DNA of 64,000 nt from Pempheris klunzingeri (lineage: Eukaryota > Chordata > Actinopteri > Acropomatiformes > Pempheridae). The notes below the pieces were generated by a model, which made no database searches, had not been told where the DNA came from, and worked only from the letters and a program-made list of their open reading frames with translations. The position numbers were made by a program, and so were the translations under genes. Below, in pieces: positions 30,532 to 41,599 of the stretch (positions are counted from its first letter, which is position 1; each line of letters begins with the position of its first letter). Location: assembly GCF_042242105.1 (NCBI RefSeq), contig NC_092020.1, positions 3,337,001-3,401,000 of the forward strand. The letters are read 5' to 3'.

Positions 30532-30842
30532 TGACTTTATGCACCTGCAGGATATCATCATGCTATAATAGTAGTAGTGAATCAAACTTTCCACATACAA
30601 TAGATCACACAGTTCATTTAATAGGCGGTAAAATGAAATATTAAAACACGCCTGTATCAGCACGTGCACAGGTGACTCAGTTGACTTTACCTGACGCATT
30701 CCACGGCGTCAGAGCGAGGCGGTTACCAAGGCAACGGCGCTGAACACAAACGGCCCGTGACGTGTGTGGCAGCTAGCTCCACAGCTAACTGCTTTGCTTT
30801 TTTTTTTTTTGAGCCACTTTTCCGTCTGTTCCGTCTGTAAAT
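30246..30842. promoter_or_regulatory. Divergent promoter region pin4 / NEK-like kinase
   Basis: Only 597 bases separate the two start codons. The block contains a GACA microsatellite (30475-30532) and moderately GC-rich sequence on both sides. No TATA box is convincing for either gene. Confidence 0.5.
30475..30532. repeat. (GACA)n microsatellite
   Basis: About 14 tandem GACA units with one GATA variant, between the two divergent start codons. Confidence 0.95.
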
Positions 30843-33504
30843 ATGGAGAAGTACGAGAGGGTTTTGTGTTTGGGAAGGGGAGCGGCAGCGGACGTGTTCC
30901 TCATGAGGCACGCACCGAGCAAGAGCCTGCAGGCGGTGAAGAGGATCAAGGTGGAGGACACACGGGCAGCCAGGACACAGCGGGCCGTCCTGCAGGAGGC
31001 AGAGATCATCAGGAGGCTCCATCACCCTCACATTGTGAAGTGCAGCGACGCCTTTGTGGACGACGGATTCATTTACATTGTGATGAAGTACTGTGATGGT
31101 GGGACATTAGATGACAAAGTCAAAGAGAGGAAACCAAAGGAGTTTTTCACTGAGGCTGCTGTGATGGGCTGGTTTGTGCAGGTCGCTGTGGCTGTAACTT
31201 ACATACACACGGTTAAGATACTGCACAGGGACATCAAAACCTCAAACGTACTGCTAACAAAGCAAGGCGTGGTGAAGTTGGGGGACTTTGGGATATCCAG
31301 AGTGATGAGCAACACAGCCGATATGGCCTCCACATGTGTGGGGACGCCCAGCTACCTCAGCCCGGAGCTCTGCCAGGACGTCCCGTACAGCTCCAAGTCT
31401 GATATCTGGGCTCTTGGCTGCCTGCTGTATGAGATCTGCGCTCTCAGGCCTCCGTTTGCAGCCACAAACCTCCTGAGTCTGTTCCACAAGATCATCAAAG
31501 GAGAGTATGATCCTGTGGAGAACATCTACTCTGACGACATGGCCTCTCTGATCCACACGATGCTCTGCCTCGACCCAGAGAGCAGGCCAAGCGCTGCCTG
31601 CATACTCAGCAGTGCCTATGTGCAACATCACCTGATCAAACACACAGAGACCGACTGTGTTCCTGGATCTAGAGGTGAGAGCTGCAGCATTAATATAGAA
31701 GGAAAAAACACACTGAGGCCAGAGGTTCCCACTCAGGCCCACTCAGGGGACGAACACAGTATGGAGACCAGTAGCAGTGACGTGGAGGAGGGAGATCACC
31801 TTGGTTCATGCGCTGCAGGACAAACCTACTGTGACTGCCACTATCCTGAGGACTTTGACGAAGACGACAGTTTGTCCTCACACAGTGAACACTCGGGGTC
31901 CTCAGTGAGGAGAGACTCTGCTGGGCCCATTGGTAATAACACACATCATCACTGATGGAAGAAGCACTCACACCTTTTGTGTATGTGAAAAAAACCCAAC
32001 TTCAATAAAAGTACAGGAGCGCCCCCTCAAAGGGTCATTAAATAAATCTTAAAGGTGTTGAGATGATTAATGTGCGAGGAGAGAAACAAAGCTCTGATAA
32101 ATGGATTTCTATGTATTTTTAGTTTAGTTTTTTTCTCAAACTTTAATGTTGACTAATTTGACCTCTCAGGTGTCACACAGTTGTTTAAATTAGACCATCT
32201 GGGAGGTTCAGAGGGGAAATCCCTCTTTGGAGGAAGTTAACAACCCACACTATTGCAAGAGATGCTGCTTTGATGCAGCAGTGAAATGAAACTAAACTAA
32301 TTTACTCAAGTTCTGTGCTAAAGGGCAAACTTGAGATACTTTTATTCTTTTTTATTTGAGTCTTATCTTTTCATGCGAATTCATACTTTCACTCCATCAC
32401 ATGTCAGAGGGATACAATGTATTTCTAATGCGCTACAAAACATATTGAGAGGTTATAAAATACAGTGTTTTACAATAAATTAGAATACTATACATAACAA
32501 TATATACATGTGACACTAAAATGATTAGGTGATGAACGGATTATGAATTATGAAAATTACTGTTTTGATAAATAATGATTTAAGTCACTTTTTGTGCAAA
32601 AATGCCAAACTTTTCATGGTCATCAGCAGATTAGTCCAGAGTGAAAATCCAATACAAAGTAGTTCCACCTCAACCAAGTTCAACAGTAGCTTTGACATTA
32701 ATGTAAAGGAAAAAGGATAATCTAATGATATGATTTATAATAATATATCACATCTATTGTAAGTAACACTTTCAGCACAGGACTTAAACTTGTAATGTTT
32801 AATGAGTGTTTTTACAGTTTGTTATTAGTGGGATACTTTTACCTAAATAAAGGCTCTGAAAACTTCCTCCACCACCGTTTTTTCAGTCAGCGAGTCAGGA
32901 GCCAAAAAGGTTGGGAACCACCAGTTGAATTTTCAACAATATATTGTATTTCCTAAGTGTTTCTAGAGAAAATCTTAATCTGAAAAATGTGCTGAAAACA
33001 GTACAAAAGTGGTGGGATGAAACATGCTGGGAAAATGTTTCTTTTTTTTGACATTTTATTCACTGTACGATTAATCGGTTAACTGGGAAAATAAGATTCA
33101 TCATTTGTTGCAGCTCGTATCTCTTCTTCATATCGTGGTCAGTGGAGCAGTTTATACAACTTTTTTCTCATGTGTCTTCAGTAGCTTCTTTTGTTAACTT
33201 GTGGTTTGCCTTTTGATGTATATGAGCTCCTTAATAAGTTGTTTTATGATGTCTACGCGTACAGGAATGATCAAAACAAACACAGACTCTTGTCTCTCCT
33301 ATAGTGTTTCCAGAGGCTCCTGATGTCTCTGAACAGGTCGAGTATCCGGATGACTTTGAGGAGGACGAATGTGAGGATGAAGCAGCCTTAGTTCACACGG
33401 CTGCGCCTCAGCAGCTCCGTGATGACACTCTGGAGGAGGAATTTCAGCTCTGTGATGCTGGAGGATTGGCCATTACCCTGAAAGCGTTGAAGGAAAAAGC
33501 CTAA
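30843..33504 (+). CDS. NIMA-related (NEK-like) serine/threonine kinase
   Basis: Two coding exons, 30843-31932 and 33305-33504, give 429 aa. The whole kinase domain lies in the first exon, at roughly residues 4-265. It has glycine loop GRGAAADV (11-18), VAIK lysine K33, a probable helix-C glutamate E52, HRD at 128-130 with N135, DFG at 148-150, GTPSYLSPE at 167-175 (SPE in place of APE) and [11 protein letters not shown]. All catalytic residues are present. The domain resembles the NEK1/3/4/5 class ([28 protein letters not shown]). The tail is acidic and low complexity, with two related short motifs, YPEDFDEDD and YPDDFEEDE, on either side of the intron. AATAAA at 33832 marks the likely mRNA end near 33855. 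Zebrafish nek12 is a candidate orthologue, but I cannot confirm this. A GT inside the first exon (after 31674) could be an alternative donor. Confidence 0.88.
32300..32875 (-). repeat. Teleost interspersed repeat, reverse copy, in the kinase intron
   Basis: CACTCCATCACATGTCAGAGG at the left and GGATACTTTTACCTAAATA then CTTCCTCCACCACCG at the right are the reversed landmarks of the family at 9125-9555. It lies in the only intron of the kinase gene. Confidence 0.5.
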
Positions 33505-33896
33505 AAACACCCATGAAAACCTCACAATGCAATGGACCGAAATGTGGAATAGAGAGACCTTATTGACTGGAACAGTGAAATAAGTGTTTTATGGCTATTA
33601 AAAAGTTGTTTGACAAAAGTTAAAAAACATCCGAGCTAAAACTGGAAGCCGACCATTTGGGAACCTGCTGTCTTGCACCATGAGGCATCATGGGATGTCG
33701 TTCTACTGCTAGATGATGTCCAAAACACTTGGTGGGGCTAGAGAGAATGAATGAAGGTCTGCTCAGAGTGTGCTGTTTGATTAGAAGTGGTCGCAATGAC
33801 GAATGCAGCATAAGTGAATGGATTATTTTATAATAAATGTTATATTCAGCACAACCTTGAACAATATCCAGAATCACTGTGATGTTTTATTAAGTA

Positions 33897-34112
33897 CACT
33901 GTTGCCCATAAAGTTGGAATAAAATGTTTTTTACCTCTTCTCATGAAATGATTGTGACAATGTGATTTATTCTTGATAAATAAAGTGTATATCTTCTCAA
34001 CAAACATATCACAGAGAAACTTAAACCACAATGAACCTTTGCAAACTGTGTATTCAGGCTTTAACAAAACTGGGGGTATTGAACAATTATTCCAACTTCA
34101 TGGGAAACAGTG
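33897..34112. mobile_element. Tc1/mariner-type miniature element, copy 1
   Basis: 216 bp flanked by TA. The left end CACTGTTGCCCATAAAGTTG is mirrored at the right by CAACTTCATGGGAAACAGTG. The inverted ends span about 26 bases with a few mismatches. There is no transposase frame. A second copy lies at 37045-37282. Confidence 0.75.
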
Positions 34113-36679
34113 TATGATAGTTAAAAAACAAAACAGCAGGAGCCAAAATGACACATAACTCACTCCAACAACGAGGAACAAGACAAAAATCTGTTACTGT
34201 GTTGAAACATTTGTAATTCTCAGGGCACGGTACCAGGGCAAAGTGTCAGTCTGTCATATGCATCGAGATGGGAAGCTGCTCTCTCTCTTTATAACTCAGC
34301 TCGGTCCTCCTCGACATCTTGCATGACAAAGGGTCTCGTGATGACATCCAAGTGGGCAGCATTATCTTAGTTTAGACAATCAGGCCAAAGTTGCATCAGA
34401 CAGGATCCAGCATCATCGAACACAATGTCCCTTAAACCTGCTCTAACGCCTCCTAACTTTCTCTGTCTTTTTGTCTGTCATGCTTTTCCACAGCATTTGA
34501 AATGATATAACTTTTTCATCAGGGTTTATCTTTGATAAAATCTTTATCTAATGTCAAAATTAGATAAAAGCACAATTATGCATGCAACTATGCCTCCAGG
34601 AGAAGTGTGTGGTATCTGCAGCTTGCCACAAAGATGTTACGATAATACATAATGATACAGCTAACATTAAGATGAAAAGCCAGATGTAAGAAACGCATTT
34701 AAGAACTGAAATACAAACTGGACAAACAAACTCGTGCCCCCTTGTACAGAAGCAGTGACAGTTGTTATGCTTCTCCATTCAGATATAATTCTTTTTTTGC
34801 TGAATTCGTCACCTTTGTGTGTTTACTGGAGCTGCTTGTGTTTCAAAGAAACGGCACCGGCATGACTACTACTAGCATCAGGAGCACAAAAGTGTGTCTT
34901 CTGCAGTTTTTTCTGAGAAGCTTTTTTTCTGAGCTGTACAATCTAGTAAAGCTCCTGTCATGGTTGATTTTCTCCTTCATGTTCACACTTGAATAGCTTT
35001 AAATAGATAACCAATATTACGTCCGTACCAAACTCTGTACCTCAACAAGTACAACCTAGTTTATTCTTCAGATTGCAGAAAGTGGTTTTGATTCTCAGAG
35101 CCATATTTTAAACCTCACTTCCACACTCCGCTCCTCCAGAGTGGATGAAACACTGATACACACTGATGATGACAGAACTCTCAGATATGAGAAACTATCA
35201 GAGACAATAGAGACATAAAAACATGTGTCATTACCTGCCTGTCTACCTGCACACCTGTCTACCTGACGGTCTAATCTGTGAACTCTTTGCACATGAGTGG
35301 CTCTACTGTAAAGCTGGGCAGACTTATTGCTAAGGCTGATGAGCTGGTCGCACACTCAGATTATTGCTTTGTCCTTGTCACCAAATAAGATATCAAACAG
35401 GGTCATGTTTTGGCATTAACACATTTAAACTTCCCACAATTTCAAGTTCATTTCTTTAAAATCCAGTCATGATGGCTATAAGTTTTGAATGTGTTAAGAT
35501 CAAGGATAAGAACAACGGAAATGTAAGATTCATGCTTTTATCAAGACACGATCTCTTGTGTGTTGACCAAAGTTTTTCCGCACTCGTAGTCAGCAGTCTC
35601 AGGTTCACCCACTTACGTAACATTCAGCCTACTGGTAATACGACATACAGGTCCCAGTCTGAGAGATCAAACACACACAAGCACCGACAAGCACTTTTCC
35701 ATGAGTGAATATGAGGCACACATTACTGCAAAGGCTGCTGTCTGTTCCTCTGTGAATCTCTACCACACACAGAAGCAGACTAGGTGAAATGTTTCCCACA
35801 TGAGTAGAAAGTCCAACCGCGTGCATTATCATGTGATCACTGTGATGGTGAAATCACTGATTATTGTTAGCAAGCACTACGACCACTGGTGTTTGTCCAC
35901 AGCCGTCACTGGAGGGGCCTCGAACCTTTTTCTGTAAACTTCCCTCTGCGCAAAGATTCCCCTAATGTGCAGAGAAGAACGCTAATGTTCCCCTCAGTCC
36001 TCCTCAAATTGACACCCACACACTCATCTGACTCTTCATCCACTGATCGTGTGGAGACAAAAGTGCCACATTAACTTCCATGATGACAGCTGCAACTTGT
36101 CAAAACCGCTTTCTCATGTTAGATAAAATATGAGTCACAGAGTTGCCTGTTACGGGTAAAAGGAGAAATAGATTTAGATAGATAGAGAGAGGATCATAGA
36201 CTTTTGAGATCTTAACTCAAACTGCTGTTTCTATTTCATCTATATCTGGTGTCAGCCCATTGTCAATTTATTGACTGGTAAAGGCTTGTTTAACACTAGA
36301 AAAGGCCAAACTTTGGTCAAGTTTGGAAGTTTGAAAGGCTTTTTGTTAACAGCACTGCACTTTCTGTGCATAGTCACGCCTTTTGAGTTTTAGTCATCCT
36401 CGTCGTATTCGGTCTACTTCCAGGGAGGGAATAAACACCACTTGCTAACAAGTAGCCGTTCTTCTAAGGAAATCATGGAATTTTTTCTTGAGAATTGGTG
36501 TTATCTCATATGCTATTTTGTGATAACTAAACTGTGACATGGTGGCAACGAGCACTAACAGAGACAAGATTAAAGAAAAAAGTTTTTCATGAATATGGGA
36601 GGGTTCATTAAGGACAGGCAGTGGTGTAAATCTTCTAAAAACGAGTCTGCAGCCAGGCAAACATATTTACAATGACAAT

Positions 36680-36960
36680 GCTAACGTGCTGATCTTTAGA
36701 AAATATACTGTTTACCACTTTCACTGTGTTAGTTAAGTACAGCTGAGGTCAATGGGAATGTCTTTGGTTTTTCCGTGTATTTAGCTGTACACCAAAGTAT
36801 CGGCCAAATAAGAAAATCACCTGTTGATGGCACCCGATGAAAAGTTAAAAGATGTCTGGCGGACAATGTCTTCAGCAAATTTCATGGCAACCATCCAATA
36901 GCCGCTGGCTGATGCTGCTAGCATGGCTAAATGCAGGACTCAAACTTTGCAAATCAGTGA
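36680..36960 (+). repeat. Degenerate interspersed repeat
   Basis: AAGTACAGCTGAGGTCAATG, CACCAAAGTATCGGCC, GATGGCACCCGATGAAAAG and AATTTCATGGCAACCATCC are landmarks of the same family as at 3840-4260 and 54690-55090. Confidence 0.5.
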
Positions 36961-37044
36961 ATAAGTAGTTTATATATAAACAAGGAAAGGTTCCTCTTCT
37001 CTAGAAAAGTGTACTGTATATTATTGCATAGTACTGTTTATATA

Positions 37045-37282
37045 CACTGTTGCCCATAATAGTTGGAATAAAATGTTTTTTACCTCTTCTCATGAAATAA
37101 TTGTGACAATGTGATTTATTCTTGATAAATAAAGTGTATATCTTCTCAACTTTATTGATCAAACTCTTCCAAACATATCACAGTGAAACTCACAACCACA
37201 ATTAACTTTTGCAAACTGTGTATTCAGGCTTTAACTAAATTGGGGGTATTGAACAATTATTCCAACTTTATGGGCAACAGTG
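37045..37282. mobile_element. Tc1/mariner-type miniature element, copy 2
   Basis: 238 bp flanked by TA, with the same terminal inverted repeats (CACTGTTGCCCATAATAGTT and its mirror ending GGGCAACAGTG). It is near-identical to copy 1 over its length, apart from about 20 bases present here (TTATTGATCAAACTC...) and missing there. It carries no coding sequence. Confidence 0.78.
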
Positions 37283-38575
37283 TATTATAAGTGGTTTGCA
37301 GAAGGTTGGCTAGTTATTCTATCTTAGATATTGTAAATGCCAAGCTGCCAGAGGCAGTAATGCAGTTTGCCTAAATGTGACTTTAGAAAGGTTTCCATTA
37401 TGTATTTTGAAGCTAATGTTGACTTTCCTGCTAGCTGTACCTGAATGCAGCTCATGTGGTATCTGGGTTTATGTTTTTTCCGCCACGGAAGGCATCCGTA
37501 TGCTTCAATCACTGTGTGTTTGTTGGAACAGTGTCTAAAACACCGTCCCACAGAAACAGACAATCCAACGTGCACAGACAGACAGGACAGGATCTCTCTC
37601 TGGCTTTTTCTTTCATTCTTTACACAATTAGTTACCTGATCTTTATACGTGCGTACAAACGAGTGCAAAACCATGAATCCCTCTGAGGGTGGACACAACC
37701 TCAGAACGGTACGATGTGGTATGATGATGAAATCACTGTGTTTTTTGACATTTCAATGTATTAGCCCACCTCTCATGAATCTAGTCAATAGTGCTATTTT
37801 ATGTTGCCAGCTTAAGATAAGATAAGATAATAATTATCTAACATAAGATGTAAGATAATTGCTAGTCAGACAATAAATGCAGTTAGCTAATGTAAAGTCA
37901 GTCCACCTACATTTAGCTCAAATGAATTGCAGTTATAAGCATTATCTAGCTAGCAGATCTGGACATGAGTGCTCGGCTGTGCGGGTGAGGTGCAAATATC
38001 TCACCTTCCCTGCATGTGAAAAGGGACTTTCTGTAAAAGCAGCTAGTGGAAGAATGCAGTAGCTACTTTGTACTGTGGCCAACATGGACTAACACGCCAC
38101 ACCGGCCTTGAACATTTTCATCAAGAGAAACGTGTCGCAGTGTTAGAAATGATGCAAATTCAAAAACCATGAACCAAAAAAAACCAAAAAACTATCATAC
38201 TGTATGTTGACTATAAGTCAACATAGCAATAAATGCACACTCTGTATTAATATGTCCCAAAAATCTCTGCAAATATAGTCACTGCTGCTGTTTGTTCCAC
38301 TGGGAAGCATTCAAACAGATGGACAGTGCGGATTTGTTTGAAACCGTTAAGAGCTACGTGAACCATGTGAGGTGAGCTGGTGAGATCAAAGTGTGCTGCA
38401 AGTGTCTTTCTCAGCGGGTCTGTGTTGACCTGAATGCACTGACACAAACACCTTGTTGTGAGCAGCGAGGACACAGTTGGCAGTGCAAAAGGATGCAGAT
38501 ATGGCCTGCATCCTTTCTTTGGAGTCAGTAATCAATGGCACTAATTACATGTTCTGGTCTGTGAGCAAAAAAACA

Positions 38576-38800
38576 GGGCAGCATGGTGGTGCGGTGGTTA
38601 GCACTGTTGCCTCACAGCTAGTAGGTTCCAGGTTCGAATCCCGGTTTGAACCTGGGGTCTTTCTGTGTGGAGTTGCACAGTTCTCCCCATGGGTTCTCTC
38701 CGGGTAGTCCGGCTTCCTCCCATAGGAATGAGTGTGAGAGTGAGTGTCCATATGTCAGCTGGGCAACCCTGATGGTATAGACAATGGATGGATAACAAAA
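38576..38800 (+). mobile_element. tRNA-headed SINE-like element
   Basis: The head has an A-box-like GTGGTTAGCACTG (about 38594-38606) and a canonical B box GGTTCGAATCC (38631-38641). The body follows (TTTCTGTGTGGAG, GGGTTCTCTCCGGGTAGTCC, GGCTTCCTCCCA) and then a short tail with ATGGATGGATAAC and A-rich sequence. This layout, and the sequence as I remember it, belong to a very abundant fish interspersed repeat. It is not a functional tRNA gene. Confidence 0.7.
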
Positions 38801-39660
38801 AAACAAAAAACATGGAAATCGTTCTAAAACTCACATGAACTCGTCTGGAAACACCAGACATGTTTACAGGAAGTGTCAATACATACATACAGCACCTTAT
38901 ACAAAATCAGTTCATTTTAATAAATACATTCACTTTGATAATACTAATCAGACATTGTACATGTTTCAGTTTCGTAGGAGTTTCCTGGTGAAACTGTGAC
39001 AACATTAATTATATGGTAGATGTTATCACTGGGTGCTGTCTGTGTGGGGGATCTCCCCACACGCCTCCCCCCACCCACCTACTCTTAAGCAAACCTGTTA
39101 CAAAAATAAACAAGAAAGTGCCACTAGCATACTAACCATGAGTCATCTGTGTTACTAATCCACCGGACAATGAAACTATGAAATCACCGAGACTTGATAA
39201 TTACACTGTGGCACATAACAAAATTCTTAACTATATTTTCTGACCACAGGAGGTGTGATGACATTTTGGGGTCGCCCACCTCAGTTTCATTTGCTCTTCC
39301 AGAAAGTACTTCCTTATATATATATATAACACGCAATTGGCCTATTTTGCTCTTGATCATGCTTCCTGTTGTCAAAGATGCATCAGTTCACCCGAGTTCA
39401 TTTCATTCAACACTTGTAGTACTGGGCAGGAATCATTGGCAATCTGTTTACTGGTTACTGAATAGGTGTTATCCATGAGATGTGGTACGGTTATAGTCAG
39501 AAGTAGTGACCAACCTTCAGCACTGACTAGTGAATGAGAGAGGAAGTTAAAACACGACAGTAAACCAAGTCCAGTTGACAAAAAAGGAGTGCAACCTATC
39601 ACTGAATATCTATAGATAAACCGCTGTGAAGTGGTGCTGGGTTGTATCTATACAACCCAG

Positions 39661-39661
<1 letters not shown>

Positions 39662-39706
<45 letters not shown>

Positions 39707-39847
39707 TATATGTATTTGTATAGCACAATACTGCTTTATATATATGTATATATGTGTGTGTGTTTATATATATCACATATATATAATACACACACACACA
39801 CACACATATACATACATATATACATATATATATCACATATATATCAC

Positions 39848-39895
<48 letters not shown>

Positions 39896-40041
39896 ATACA
39901 CACACACAAACACATATATGTATTTGTATAGCAACATACTGCTTTATATATATCACATATATATCACATGTGTGTGTGTGTGTGTGTTTATATATATCAC
40001 ATATATATATACACACACATACATATATACATATATATATC

Positions 40042-40105
<64 letters not shown>

Positions 40106-40110
40106 ATACA
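39662..40110. repeat. Complex CA/TATA/TG tandem array, period about 208 bp
   Basis: (CA)n, (TATATC)n and (TG)n blocks alternate, separated by a recurring module TTTGTATAGCA.NATACTG at about 39714 and 39922, with a diverged third near 40113. The first two modules are 208 bases apart. CA blocks and TG blocks are inverted relative to each other, so the strand can fold on itself. The long Thr-His-Tyr-Ile-Cys-Val open frames here are artefacts. Confidence 0.85.
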
Positions 40111-40355
40111 TGTATATGTATAGCAGAATACTGGAGGCCTCTTCTATTTATAGAGTTGTGTTATCTAATCAAGACTGTGCTCTAACAGAATGAAGTGAAA
40201 CAAGAATGAATTAACATTCACACAAATCAGAGGCGACAAAATTACTTTTTTCTTCTAGATTAGATTTCGTTGCATATTTTTGTGCAATTGTTGCATTTCC
40301 TTAGGTAGGTATATAACGATGACATCACAGACTTCCTTTCCCTCACTGACTTCTG

Positions 40356-40363
40356 TATATAAG
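40356..40363 (+). promoter_or_regulatory. TATA box of the cytokine gene
   Basis: TATATAAG lies 88-95 bases before the start codon, placing transcription start at about 40385-40390. Inducible cytokine genes usually have TATA promoters. Confidence 0.6.
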
Positions 40364-40450
40364 ATGAATGGGCAGATACTGATCACATCAAGACTCGCAC
40401 TTATCACGACGAAGAGAAGCTGACAAGGAAGAGAGAGAGGCAATTGCAGT

Positions 40451-41240
40451 ATGATGAAATGCGTGTTTGCCTTTCTTGTCCTGTGGCATATTTGCTCCAG
40501 TGTGAAGCCCAACATGGACTTGAACACAGAGATCATGAACAAACTGATGGCAATGGAAAAAAACTACAGAAACAAAGAAGTCAACATCTCATCTGTAAGT
40601 ATCATATATTGATATTATCACACTTGTTATTCATTTAACACTTTTACAGTGGCTTCACTCTCAATGATTGTTAATGTCATAAAGTTCCACTAAAGAAATC
40701 CAATGATGACATTCATTAAAGAAACTTTCTCTCCCCATAGCCGGACACGCTGCATGTGCCATCAACAAAAATGCAAAAAAATGCAGTAAGTCTAAAGCAA
40801 GCATTGCCGTCCTGCTTATTTTGAGCTCAGCACATGATGGAACATGCATTTTATTGGCAACAGCCTAACTCGGCCGTGTTGTTTTTCCATTGTAGCCCTC
40901 CTGTGTACGTGTCTTTATCGGGAAGCTGAGGCACCTTCTGAACAACGTGATGGTACAGACGGACAGCCAGAATACTCTCCAGGGACTTCAGGAAAACCTG
41001 GCGGTTCTGGAAAACTTGCACACCCCGGGACAAGAGCAAAAGGTTAGCCAACAAAATCTGATGGATGATGAGTTCTTACTGCTGTGTTGGTGGTGCGTGT
41101 CATGAGACATAATCCCAAACCCTCTCTGCTCCTCTTTCTAGAACGGCCACAAATGCGTTGTGATACGTTGGACGATGGGCAGTCCTTTTAAGCCATATGC
41201 TACTTTCATCAGGTATCTAAGCAACTCAAAGAAAAGATGA
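40451..41240 (+). CDS. Four-helix cytokine of the IL-4/IL-13 (IL-4/13) type
   Basis: Four exons: 40451-40594, 40741-40785, 40896-41042 and 41142-41240. All three introns are GT-AG and phase 0, giving 144 aa. The start MMKCVFAFLVLWHICSS is a signal peptide. The mature part has a helix (DLNTEIMNKLMAMEKNY), a sequon at N45, C66 opening the third exon, and C117 in the fourth, a likely disulfide. The segment NGHKC...PFKPYATFIRYLSNSKK resembles the last helix of IL-4 (C..., NFLERLK). The tiny 45-base second exon and phase-0 four-exon plan match IL4 (48), IL13 (54), IL5 (33) and IL3 (42). TATATAAG at 40356-40363 is a good TATA box. ATTTA clusters (41424-41476) destabilise cytokine messages. Teleosts have il4/13a and il4/13b, and I cannot say which this is. 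IL-5/IL-3-like is the main alternative. Confidence 0.72.
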
Positions 41241-41423
41241 AGACTCCAGCCTGTTTTCTGTTTCATACAGGGCAGCTTCAACTGGCTGGAAAGTTACTTT
41301 CAGTTACAGTTTTAATTATTTTTTTTCATTAAATAAAGTGACAGATAGGACCAGTGAATACAATAAATATACACTTTTATGCAGTTTCAAATTCAAAACT
41401 TTTAACAGAATGGCATTGTTTGT

Positions 41424-41476
41424 ATTTACCAGTATTATTTATGTCTATTTATTTCACAGTTTATTTATTTATTTAT
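41424..41476 (+). promoter_or_regulatory. AU-rich instability element in the cytokine 3'UTR
   Basis: At least six ATTTA pentamers, the last four overlapping as TTATTTATTTATTTAT. They would be transcribed if the AATAAA at 41582 is used rather than the nearer one at 41332. Overlapping ATTTA repeats recruit TTP/ZFP36-type decay factors in vertebrate cytokine mRNAs. Confidence 0.55.
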
Positions 41477-41599
41477 ATATATATATGCAGACTTCAGACA
41501 GATTTCACATGATGTAGTAATATGATGCAAAGTGATATTCACAATGTGAAAAACATCATAAATATTGTGCTGCTGTCGTCAAATAAATCAAGTACTTTC

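Larger units (their letters stand above)
33856..40340. other. Intergenic region, NEK-like kinase to cytokine
   Basis: No coding exon is supportable. It holds two copies of a Tc1/mariner-like miniature element (33897-34112 and 37045-37282), a degenerate repeat (36680-36960), a tRNA-headed SINE (38576-38800) and a long CA/TATA/TG tandem array (39662-40110). The stretches 34120-36680 and 37290-38570 look unique but show no splice-linked open frames that resemble a known protein. Confidence 0.55.

Noticed and set aside
31254-31742. 162-codon antisense frame in the kinase exon
   Set aside because: It is the complement of an unambiguous kinase domain and has no motif of its own.
38590-38650. Possible tRNA gene because of an A box and a perfect B box
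   Set aside because: No cloverleaf can be drawn beyond the promoter boxes, and the downstream body is that of an interspersed repeat.
39642-40193. Open frame of 183 codons, and the overlapping frames of 131, 111 and 101 codons
   Set aside because: They are translations of CA, TG and TATA repeats (Thr-His, Cys-Val, Tyr-Ile). No start context, domain or splice partner.
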